Assembly: GCA_964372215.1 (NCBI GenBank) | Contig: CAYJQC010000005.1 | Span: 116,676 to 180,675, forward strand | DNA: 64,000 nt | Origin: DAIMFL01 sp964372215 | GTDB lineage: Bacteria > Pseudomonadota > Alphaproteobacteria > Dongiales > Dongiaceae | Reading direction: 5' to 3' | Part shown: one piece after another, positions 8,874 through 16,018 of the stretch | Position numbering within the stretch: the stretch's first letter is position 1 | Layout: every line of letters begins with the position of its first letter | The notes under the pieces: generated by a model | What the model was told of the DNA's origin: nothing | Database searches by the model: none | The model's input: only the letters and a program-made list of their open reading frames with translations | Position numbers and translations under genes: made by a program

Positions 8874-8902
8874 TTGACAGGGGCGGGCCGGGCTGGCTGG
8901 AT
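8874..8902 (+). promoter_or_regulatory. Candidate promoter upstream of lepB-rnc-era
   Basis: A perfect TTGACA (8874-8879), inside the GCCTTGACA context common in alphaproteobacteria, lies 17 bp before CTGGAT (8897-8902). The -10 match is poor, so the call rests mainly on the -35 box and its place in the 101 bp gap between acpS and lepB. Confidence 0.35.
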
Positions 8903-8937
8903 GCGGCGCGTTTCTTTCCCGAGCGGCGAAGAGGTCC

Positions 8938-9678
8938 ATGTCCACGAAGAAGCCCAGCGGAGTCCTCGAGACCATCCGGACCGTGATCTATGCGGTGCTG
9001 ATCGCCATGGTTGTGCGGACCTTCGCCTATGAGCCGTTCAACATCCCGTCGAAATCGATGGTGCCGACCCTGCTGGTCGGCGACTACCTGTTCGTGTCCA
9101 AGTTTTCCTATGGCTACAGCCGGTTCTCGCTGCCGCTCGGCCTGGACCTGTTCAACGGACGGATCTGGTCGACGCCGCCGGAGCGCGGCGACGTGATCGT
9201 CTTCAAGCTGCCGCGCGACAACGAGACCGACTACATCAAGCGGCTGGTCGGCCTGCCCGGGGATACCATCCAGGTGGTCGGCGGCATCCTCCAGATCAAT
9301 GGCGTCGCGGTGCAGCGCCAGCGCATCGAGGACTATGTCGATCCCGACTCGAAGGTACCGGTCGCCCAATATGTCGAGACCCTGCCGAACGGCGTGCAGC
9401 ACCACATCCTCGAGCTGTCCGACAACGGCACCCAAGACAATACGCCGCCCTTCGTGGTGCCGCCGGGACACTACTTCATGATGGGCGACAACCGCGACAA
9501 CTCGCTCGATAGCCGGGTGAAGCCGGAGCAGAACGGGGTCGGCTTCGTGCCGGAGATGAACCTGATCGGCCGGGCCGAGTTCCTGTTCTTCTCGACCAAC
9601 GGCAGCGCGCGCCTGTGGGAGCCGTGGAAATGGCCGTCGGCGACCCGCTTCGAGCGGATCTTCGATTCGGTACCGTGA
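8938..9678 (+). CDS. lepB: Signal peptidase I
   Basis: Membrane serine protease that removes signal peptides from exported proteins. One N-terminal transmembrane helix (about residues 13-30) precedes IPSKSMVPTLLVGD, which contains the nucleophile S40; the general base is K101 in DYIKRLVGLPGD. The box MMGDNRDNSLDSR is also intact. The 246-residue length is normal for alphaproteobacteria. The rnc start overlaps its stop (GTGA), so lepB-rnc-era forms a coupled operon. Confidence 0.97.
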   Translation: MSTKKPSGVLETIRTVIYAVLIAMVVRTFAYEPFNIPSKSMVPTLLVGDYLFVSKFSYGYSRFSLPLGLDLFNGRIWSTPPERGDVIVFKLPRDNETDYIKRLVGLPGDTIQVVGGILQINGVAVQRQRIEDYVDPDSKVPVAQYVETLPNGVQHHILELSDNGTQDNTPPFVVPPGHYFMMGDNRDNSLDSRVKPEQNGVGFVPEMNLIGRAEFLFFSTNGSARLWEPWKWPSATRFERIFDSVP

Positions 9679-10394
9679 CCGGCCGTTCCTCCGCACCGAA
9701 TCGCCCGTCCTCCCTCAGGGAGATTCTCGGCCATCGCTTCGCCGACCCGGATTTGCTGCAGCAGGCGCTCACCCATCCCAGCACGTTCGGCGCCGCCGCT
9801 GGGCGGCGACACGGTGCAAGCTACGAGCGGCTCGAGTTCCTGGGCGACCGGGTGCTCGGCCTGGTGGTCGCGGACATGCTGTATCGCAGCTTTCCCGGGG
9901 AGAGCGAGGGACCGCTGGCACGCCGGCTCGCCGAACTGGCGCGCAAGGAGGCGATCGCCCGGGTCGCCGAGTCGATCGATCTCGGCCGCCATCTCGTGCT
10001 CTCGCGCGGCGAAGAAGACGGCGGCGGGCGGCAGAACCCGTCGCTGCTCGCCGATGCCTGCGAGGCGGTGATCGGCGCGCTCTATCTCGACGGCGGCCTG
10101 GAAGCGGCGCGGGTTTTCATCGAGCGCGAGTGGCAGCCACTCCTGGAAGAGAACACGCGCCCGCCGAAGGACGCCAAGACCGCGCTCCAGGAATGGGCGC
10201 AGGGCTCGGGCCTGCCATTGCCTTCCTATCGTATCGTCGCCAGCGAGGGGCCGCCGCATGATCCCGTCTTCGAAGTCGAGGTCGAGGTCGCCGGGCGGCC
10301 GCCGGTCACCGGCAGCGGACGCTCGCGCCGCGCCGCCGAACAGGCTGCCGCCAGCGCGCTGCTGGCCGACGTGACGGAGCGTCGCGATGGGTGA
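9675..10394 (+). CDS. rnc: Ribonuclease III
   Basis: Cuts double-stranded RNA, including rRNA precursors. The RNase III signature YERLEFLGDRVLGLVV and the second acidic motif DACEAVIGALYLDGG supply the metal site. A dsRNA-binding domain occupies about residues 165-235, ending RAAEQAAASALL. The GTG at 9675 overlaps the lepB stop and gives 239 residues. An ATG at 9615 would start inside lepB and add non-family residues. The 3' end overlaps era by 8 nt. Confidence 0.96.
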   Translation: MTGRSSAPNRPSSLREILGHRFADPDLLQQALTHPSTFGAAAGRRHGASYERLEFLGDRVLGLVVADMLYRSFPGESEGPLARRLAELARKEAIARVAESIDLGRHLVLSRGEEDGGGRQNPSLLADACEAVIGALYLDGGLEAARVFIEREWQPLLEENTRPPKDAKTALQEWAQGSGLPLPSYRIVASEGPPHDPVFEVEVEVAGRPPVTGSGRSRRAAEQAAASALLADVTERRDG

Positions 10395-11322
10395 GGCGGG
10401 CGGAGCGTCGCGGGAGCCGGACGGCGGCGCCACGCGCTGCGGCTATGTCGCCATCCTGGGGGCGCCCAATGCCGGCAAGTCGACGCTGCTCAACCGCCTG
10501 GTCGGCACCAAGGTATCGATCGTCTCGCCCAAGGTGCAGACGACGCGCAGCCGGGTGCTCGGCATCGCCATGGCCGCGCCGGCCCAGGTGATCTTCGTCG
10601 ACACGCCGGGCATCTTCGCGCCCAAGCGGCGGCTGGAACGGGCCATGGTGCACGCCGCCTGGAGCGGCGCCGCCGACGCCGATCTCGTGGTGCTGGTGGT
10701 CGACGCCGCACGCAAGACCATCGGCGAGGACGCGCACGGCATCGTCGCGGGGCTGAAGAAGTCCGGGCGCAAGGCGATCCTGGCGCTCAACAAGGTCGAC
10801 CTGGTGAAGCGGGAGAAGCTGCTGGGCCTCGCCGCCGAGCTCGATGCCACCGGAATCTTCACCGACATCTTCATGATCTCGGCCGAGACCGGCGACGGCG
10901 TCGACGACCTGATGACCGCGCTGGTGGCGCGGCTGCCCGTGGGGCCGTGGCTGTTCCCCGAGGATCAGGTCTCCGACGTGCCGATGCGGCTGCTGGCCGC
11001 CGAGGTGACGCGCGAGCATCTGTTCCGCCAGCTCCATGACGAACTGCCCTATTCGATCGCGGTCGAAAGCGAGAGCTGGGAGGAGTTCAAGAACGGCAGC
11101 GCCAAGATCACCCAGGTGGTCTACATCCAGCGCGACAGCCAGAAGGCGATCGTGCTCGGCCATGGCGGCAAGCGGATCAAGGCGGTGCGCGAGGCGGCGC
11201 AGGCGGAGCTCGAGCAGATGCTCGAGCGCAAGATCCATCTGTTCCTGCACGTCAAGGTGCGCGAGGGCTGGACCGAGGACCGCGAGCGCTATCGCGATCT
11301 CGGCCTGGACTACGACGTGTAG
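10387..11322 (+). CDS. era: GTPase Era
   Basis: Essential GTPase that binds 16S rRNA in 30S ribosome maturation. G-motifs are clear: GAPNAGKS (G1), T in VQTTRSR (G2), DTPG (G3) and NKVD (G4), then the KH domain with the GHGGKRIKAVREAAQ RNA-binding loop. The 311-residue length is normal. It overlaps rnc by 8 nt. Downstream the usual era-recO adjacency is broken by a repeat tract, a phoD remnant and a cupin gene. Confidence 0.97.
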   Translation: MGEAGGASREPDGGATRCGYVAILGAPNAGKSTLLNRLVGTKVSIVSPKVQTTRSRVLGIAMAAPAQVIFVDTPGIFAPKRRLERAMVHAAWSGAADADLVVLVVDAARKTIGEDAHGIVAGLKKSGRKAILALNKVDLVKREKLLGLAAELDATGIFTDIFMISAETGDGVDDLMTALVARLPVGPWLFPEDQVSDVPMRLLAAEVTREHLFRQLHDELPYSIAVESESWEEFKNGSAKITQVVYIQRDSQKAIVLGHGGKRIKAVREAAQAELEQMLERKIHLFLHVKVREGWTEDRERYRDLGLDYDV

Positions 11323-11335
11323 GACACGGCAGCGG

Positions 11336-11515
11336 CCCTCACCCTCCCCCCCCCTGGCGGGGGGGCCCCCCCCCACCCCCCCGGGGGGGGGGGGAAAAGC
11401 ATCCAAACCCCCCACCCCCCCCCCGGCCTGCCCAACGCCGGGTCGCACCCGCCCGCGCCCCCCCCCCCCCCGCACCCCCGCGGCGGGCCCCTCCCTCTCC
11501 CCCGGTGGGGAGAGG
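11336..11515. repeat. Degenerate intergenic palindromic repeat with long C and G homopolymer runs
   Basis: Begins CCCTCACCC and ends with the hairpin CTCTCCCC (11495-11502), loop CGGT, GGGGAGAG (11507-11514). Between them are runs of 7 to 14 C or G, for example near 11346-11394 and 11458-11471. The ends resemble the repeat at 48441-48579. The inner part looks like either slippage-degraded repeat or base-calling error. No coding frame is supported. Confidence 0.6.
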
Positions 11516-11526
11516 AAAAGCGATGC

Positions 11527-11840
11527 CTACGCGCACTCCGGCGCCAGCTCCTTGCGATACAGCTCGGCGCCCTCGAGATCGCGCAGCGTGACGGTCACGG
11601 CGGCGGTCTGGCCGTCGATCGTCACGTCGCTGAAGAACTGCATGCCGGCGCGGTGCGCAGGTGGCCGACGACCGGCTCGCCTCCGCTGGCGAGGTTGCCG
11701 AGATCCTCGAAGCTCACGCGGTAGAAACACGTCCTGGCCCGGCATCAGGCCGTCCGGCAGCAGCCGGCCGGATGACAAGGCCACGAGCCCAGCGTGATCG
11801 TTTCGGGAGAGAACCGCGACCACTACGTGACATGGCGGCG
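11527..11840 (-). pseudogene. Remnant of alkaline phosphatase D (PhoD) family gene
   Basis: On the minus strand the last 38 codons read MQFFSDVTIDGQTAAVTVT and LRDLEGAELYRKEL, which matches the C-terminal strand pair of PhoD-like phosphatases. Just upstream, LLPDGLMPGQDVF continues only after a one-base frameshift as YRVSFEDLGNLASGGEP and VVGHLRTAP, the PhoD N-terminal (purple-acid-like) domain. The roughly 350-residue catalytic domain that should lie between RTAP and MQFF is missing. The left junction is near 11640 and the upstream limit is approximate. The gene therefore shows an internal deletion plus frameshift. It is adjacent to the damaged repeat tract. Confidence 0.65.
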
Positions 11841-11919
11841 ACGGCCGCGTCGTTCTATGCTGAACTGCGGCGACCGGCCTGTAAGGATCGCCCGAAGGAT
11901 TGAGCCTGGCGGAGGCATC

Positions 11920-12360
11920 ATGCACCGGAACGAGCAGAGTCCGATCAGGATCGGGCAGTTGGAGATCAACTATCTGCAGGACGGCGTTCAAACCGGGGCC
12001 GCCTCGGGTATGTTCGAACTCACCGTGCCTCCCGGGGCCAAGGTTCCGCCTGCCCATAGCCACCGCGACAACGAAGAGATCGTCTATGTTCTGGAGGGCG
12101 TGCTGCACTATGCGGTCGGTGACGATCGGCGCGACCTCCGACGGGGCGAGCATATGCGTACGCCGCGCGGGTCGGTTCACGCCTTCAGCAATCCGCACGA
12201 TCAGGTCGCGCGCGCGCTGATCGTCCTGACACCTGACATTGGTGCCCAGTATTTCCGCGACGTGGCCGAGGTCGCCGGCCGCCCCGGTGGGCCGGACCCG
12301 GCCAAGTTGGTCGAGGTGATGGCACGTTACGGACTGGTGCTTGCGCCGCCTCGAAACTGA
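11920..12360 (+). CDS. Cupin-domain protein
   Basis: A single-domain cupin of 146 residues, function unknown. The first cupin motif is PPAHSHRDNEEIVYVLEG with histidine and glutamate ligands, and the second includes TPRGSVHAFSN with the last histidine, so a metal site is plausible. GGAGG (11911-11915) is close upstream of ATG 11920; an in-frame start at 11794 would add 42 residues that are not cupin-like. It stands alone between the phoD remnant and recO, which suggests an insertion into the era-recO interval. The C-terminal 40 residues are helical and unassigned. Confidence 0.8.
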   Translation: MHRNEQSPIRIGQLEINYLQDGVQTGAASGMFELTVPPGAKVPPAHSHRDNEEIVYVLEGVLHYAVGDDRRDLRRGEHMRTPRGSVHAFSNPHDQVARALIVLTPDIGAQYFRDVAEVAGRPGGPDPAKLVEVMARYGLVLAPPRN

Positions 12361-12422
12361 GGCCGTGCCCGGCGCAGCGCCCCATGCCGTGGAGCGCCGG
12401 TTCGGTGTAGCTTTGCCTCGCC

Positions 12423-13172
12423 ATGGAATGGACCGACGAAGCGATCGTGCTGACCGCCCGCCGCCACGGCGAGAGCGCGGCCATCGTCACCCTGTTGACC
12501 CCTGAGCACGGCCGCCATGCCGGCCTGGTGCCTGGCGGGGCCGGCAAGCGCGCCCGCGGCCTGTACGAACCCGGCAACCGGGTGCTGGCCACCTGGCGGG
12601 CGCGGCTGGAGGAGCATCTCGGGCATTTCGCCTGCGAGCTGGCCGAGGCCAACGCCGCCCGGCTGCTCGACGAGCCCGCGCGCCTGGCGGCCCTGGCGGC
12701 GGCGGCGGCGGTCGCCGAGTTCGCCCTGCCCGAGCGCGAGCCCCATCCGCGGGCCTATGCCGGACTGCTCGCCCTGATCGCCCGCCTGACCGCCGCGGAC
12801 GCACCCGACTCGGCCTGGGCCGCCGACTACGTGCGCTGGGAGCTCGACCTGCTGGCCGAGCTCGGCTTCGGCCTCGACCTCAGCGAATGCGCGGCGACCG
12901 GCAGCAACGACCGGCTGGTCTATGTCTCGCCCAAGTCCGGCCGGGCGGTCTCGGCCGCCGCCGGCGAGCCCTATCGCGACCGCCTGCTGGCGCTGCCCGG
13001 ATTCCTGCTCGGCGACCAGCCGGCCGGCCCGGACGAGGTGCTGGCGGGGCTCAGGCTCACCGGCCATTTCCTGGCCCGCGACGTGTTCGCCCACGGGCCC
13101 CATCCCAAGGCCGGCGAGCCGGCGGCACGGCGCCGCTTGATCGTCCGGCTGGCGCGGGCGGAGGGCGCTTGA
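12423..13172 (+). CDS. recO: DNA repair protein RecO
   Basis: Recombination mediator acting with RecF/RecR to load RecA. The N-terminal OB-fold is recognisable (MEWTDEAIVLTARRHGESAA, then LVPGGAGK), with the helical domain containing WELDLLAELGFGLDLSECAATG and FLARDVFAHG. The 249-residue length is normal. The cysteine pattern of the zinc-binding E. coli-type domain is not present, as is common in alphaproteobacteria. In related genomes recO is next to era; here it is separated by about 1.1 kb. Confidence 0.93.
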   Translation: MEWTDEAIVLTARRHGESAAIVTLLTPEHGRHAGLVPGGAGKRARGLYEPGNRVLATWRARLEEHLGHFACELAEANAARLLDEPARLAALAAAAAVAEFALPEREPHPRAYAGLLALIARLTAADAPDSAWAADYVRWELDLLAELGFGLDLSECAATGSNDRLVYVSPKSGRAVSAAAGEPYRDRLLALPGFLLGDQPAGPDEVLAGLRLTGHFLARDVFAHGPHPKAGEPAARRRLIVRLARAEGA

Positions 13173-13227
13173 TTCGTTCCGGTCCTTGGTCTACCCGAAG
13201 GCGGTAGGGGAAGGAGCCTCAGCAGCC

Positions 13228-14514
13228 ATGTCCAGTAGTCCATCCGCCGCCGCGTCGCGTCCCGCGATGCGGCCCGAATTCGCCCATGTCGCCGTGATCG
13301 GCGCCGGAGTGGTCGGGGTCTCGACCGCCCTGTACCTGCAGCGCGACGGTCGGCGGGTCACGCTGATCGACCCGCGCGGGCCGGGCGAAGGCGCCTCGCG
13401 CGGCAACGCCAGTGTGATCGCCGGCGAATCCTGCGTGCCCGTCGCCACCCCCGGCATCGTCTGGAAGGTGCCGGGCATGCTGATGGATCCCCTGGGTCCG
13501 CTCGCCATCCGCTGGGGCTACCTGCCCAGGCTCGCGCCGTGGCTGTGGGAGTTCGTGAAGGCGAGCTCGCCCAAGCGGGTCGAGGAGATCTCGATCGCCC
13601 TGCGCTCGGTGCTGGCGAACTGCACCGACGCCTTCATGCCGCTGCTCAAGGATGCCGGCGAGACCGACATGATCCGCAAGACCGGCTGGCTCGGAGTCTA
13701 CGAGACCGAGAAGAAATGGCAGGGCGCGCAAGGCGACCTCGAGCTGCAGCGCCGCCGCGGGGTCGAATTCACCGTGCTGCAGGCCGAGGAGATCCGACAG
13801 TTCGAGCCGAGCCTGGCGCCGATCTACCGCCACGCGGTGTTCTACCCGGAGAACGCCTATGCGGTGAACAATTTCCGCCTGGTGCAGGTGCTGGCCGACA
13901 GCTTCCTGCGCGGCGGCGGCGTTCATGTGCGGGAAGAGGCCCATGGCTTCGAACTCGGCCCCGCCGGCCCGACCCATGTGCTGACCAATGGCGGACGGCA
14001 CGCCTGCGACGCCGTGGTGATCACCGCCGGCGCTTGGTCGAAGCATCTCAGCCGGCAACTCGGCCACAACCCGCTGCTCGACACCGAGCGCGGCTATCAC
14101 GTCATGCTGCCCGATGCCGGCGTCGCCCCGCGCCTGCCGATCTATTCCGGCGACTACAATTTCGCGGTGACGCCGCTCGAGCACGGCCTGCGGGTCGCCG
14201 GCACGGTCGAGCTGGGCGGCCTTGCCGCGCCGCCCAACTATGCGCGCGCCGACATTCTGCTGGCCCGCGGCCGGCGCATGCTGCCGGGGCTGAACGAGGC
14301 GGGGCACGCGAAATGGATGGGCTTCCGCCCGTCGATGCCGGACTCGGTGCCTGTCATCAGCGGCTCGGACCGGCATCGCAACGCCTTCTTCGGCTTCGGC
14401 CACGGCCATATCGGCCTGACCCTCGGCGCGGTCACCGGGCGCATCCTCGGCGACCTCGTCGCCGGCCGCGATCCTGGCGTCGACATGCACCCGTTCCGGA
14501 TCGACCGGTTCTAG
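13228..14514 (+). CDS. FAD-dependent D-amino-acid dehydrogenase (DadA family)
   Basis: Flavoprotein of the DAO family, expected to oxidise D-amino acids to 2-oxo acids and pass electrons to the respiratory chain. The dinucleotide-binding motif VAVIGAGVVGVSTALYLQ lies near residues 21-38, followed by RVTLIDPRGPGEGASRGNA. The C-terminal FAD motif is MGFRPSMPDSVPVI and FFGFGHGHIGLTLG. ATG 13228 with AAGGAG upstream gives 428 residues; an in-frame start at 13186 is less likely. Substrate side chain cannot be read from sequence. No racemase neighbour is present. Confidence 0.88.
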   Translation: MSSSPSAAASRPAMRPEFAHVAVIGAGVVGVSTALYLQRDGRRVTLIDPRGPGEGASRGNASVIAGESCVPVATPGIVWKVPGMLMDPLGPLAIRWGYLPRLAPWLWEFVKASSPKRVEEISIALRSVLANCTDAFMPLLKDAGETDMIRKTGWLGVYETEKKWQGAQGDLELQRRRGVEFTVLQAEEIRQFEPSLAPIYRHAVFYPENAYAVNNFRLVQVLADSFLRGGGVHVREEAHGFELGPAGPTHVLTNGGRHACDAVVITAGAWSKHLSRQLGHNPLLDTERGYHVMLPDAGVAPRLPIYSGDYNFAVTPLEHGLRVAGTVELGGLAAPPNYARADILLARGRRMLPGLNEAGHAKWMGFRPSMPDSVPVISGSDRHRNAFFGFGHGHIGLTLGAVTGRILGDLVAGRDPGVDMHPFRIDRF

Positions 14515-14707
14515 GATCGACCGACGATCGCAGGGTTGCCCTGGAGACGCGGCCTGGTCGGGAAACCGGGAAACGCCGCGACCGGAGACGATTTCCCCGG
14601 GCAGGGTTGAGATCACGTCGACTCCTGTGAAACCATGGAGCCGCATGCCGCAACACCGGCCCGCGGTCGCATGTCGGGCCACCCAGGGCGAATCGGAGGA
14701 GCCACAG

Positions 14708-15529
14708 ATGTCGAACGGAAAGCGCGAGTTCGTCGGCAAGGCGTCGCCGCTCGGCGATGCGGACTTCGAGCGCGTCGCCCGGCGTCTCGGCTGCGAGGTC
14801 GCGGCGGTGCGCGCGGTGGCCGAGGTCGAATCGGGCGGAAGAACCGGATTCCTGCCCGACAAGCGGCCGAAGATCCTGTTCGAATCGCGCTGGTTCCACA
14901 AGCTGACGGACGGTCGGCACGACCAGGCGCATCCGGACATCTCGACCCCGACCTGGGTGCGGAACTACAAGGGCAAGGCGGGCGAGTACGACCGGCTGGA
15001 GCAGGCCATCGCGCTCGACCTAGAGGCGGCGCTCAAGTCCGCGAGCTGGGGCATGTTCCAGATCCTCGGCGTGAACCACAAGGCGGCCGGCTTCGACGAT
15101 GTCGGGTCCTTCGTGACCGCGCAGATGGAGTCCGAAGGCGCCCATCTGGACGCGTTCGCGAGCTTCGTGTCGACCAACAACCTGGACGACGAACTGCGCG
15201 ACAAGCGCTGGGAGGACTTCGCCCGCAGCTACAACGGCAGCGGCTTCAAGGCCAATCGCTATGACGAGAAGATGGCCAAGGCCTATGCGAAATACGCGGC
15301 CGGCACCCTCATGCCGTCGACCCTGGACATCCAGCGTGCGCTGAACGCCCGCGGCGCCAATCTGGACCCCGACGGCAAGTCGGGGCCGCGGACCCGCGAC
15401 GCGATCCGGGCGTTCCAGCACAATGCCGGCCTGCCGATCACGGGCACCGCCGATCCGCAGACCCTGGCCGCCCTCGGGCTGGTGGCGAGCCACGACCCCA
15501 TCGTGGTGTCGGCGACCCTGAACGGCTGA
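14708..15529 (+). CDS. N-acetylmuramidase (DUF3380, endolysin type) with peptidoglycan-binding domain
   Basis: Predicted peptidoglycan glycosidase of phage-endolysin type. Residues about 15-200 match the DUF3380 muramidase fold: a VRAVAEVESGG catalytic-glutamate motif, ILFESRWFHKLT, then SWGMFQILGVNHKAAGF and FARSYNGSGF. Residues about 205-262 form a PG_binding_1 domain (IQRALNARG, PDGKSGPRTRDAIRAFQ). There is no signal peptide. GGAGGA sits 7 nt before ATG. No holin, spanin or other phage gene is nearby, so this looks like a domesticated prophage gene or a stand-alone lysin. Confidence 0.85.
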   Translation: MSNGKREFVGKASPLGDADFERVARRLGCEVAAVRAVAEVESGGRTGFLPDKRPKILFESRWFHKLTDGRHDQAHPDISTPTWVRNYKGKAGEYDRLEQAIALDLEAALKSASWGMFQILGVNHKAAGFDDVGSFVTAQMESEGAHLDAFASFVSTNNLDDELRDKRWEDFARSYNGSGFKANRYDEKMAKAYAKYAAGTLMPSTLDIQRALNARGANLDPDGKSGPRTRDAIRAFQHNAGLPITGTADPQTLAALGLVASHDPIVVSATLNG

Positions 15530-15540
15530 ACCGGCGCCTG

Positions 15541-16008
15541 CTACTGAGCCGGCACGTAGCCGGTGCCGTCGAAGCGGTAGACCGGGAAGGGACCGGCGCC
15601 GGGGCCGCCGACCTCGATGTCGGGCCAGCCGCTGTGCTGGGTCTCGAGCGGAAGCGCCATGCCGATTTCGTCGATCAGCTTGATCCAGGCGCCGCTGCGA
15701 TCCCTCGTCAACAGCACGAACGCCTCGGCCGTGTTGCCGTAGCAGAAGCTGCTGCTCTCCCGGACCCAGGCTTCGGGGCTGCCGTCGCCGTTGAGATCGG
15801 CGAGCTCGATGAACCCGGTCATGGCGGAGGCGGTGACGGTGTCGTCGCAGCGCACGAACTGATCGCCGCGCGGGGCGAAGCCGGCGGCGGCAAACAGCGC
15901 GGCGCGATCCTCGGCGCCCAGCTCCTGCGCCGGGGCCGGCGGCGCGACCGCCGACGCGATCGCCAGCATAACGACTACGGCGGCGGGTAGGGCGCCGGCG
16001 CGCCTCAT
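15541..16008 (-). CDS. Secreted hypothetical protein with calcium-loop-like motif
   Basis: 155 residues. A clear signal peptide (MRRAGALPAAVVVMLAIASA, cleavage after about residue 27) predicts periplasmic location. ELADLNGDGSPEAWV resembles an EF-hand or FG-GAP-type acidic loop. Two cysteines remain in the mature part (VRCDD and SFCYGN) and could form a disulfide. It starts 10 nt after the stop of the 728-residue secreted gene upstream, so the two are one operon. No enzyme family recognised. Confidence 0.75.
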   Translation of the reverse strand: MRRAGALPAAVVVMLAIASAVAPPAPAQELGAEDRAALFAAAGFAPRGDQFVRCDDTVTASAMTGFIELADLNGDGSPEAWVRESSSFCYGNTAEAFVLLTRDRSGAWIKLIDEIGMALPLETQHSGWPDIEVGGPGAGPFPVYRFDGTGYVPAQ

Positions 16009-16018
16009 CTCCGGGTCC

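Noticed and set aside
11527..12198. 223-residue open frame on the minus strand as an intact gene
   Set aside because: Only its C-terminal part resembles a known family (PhoD), with a frameshift and deletion; the N-terminal half is antisense to the cupin gene.
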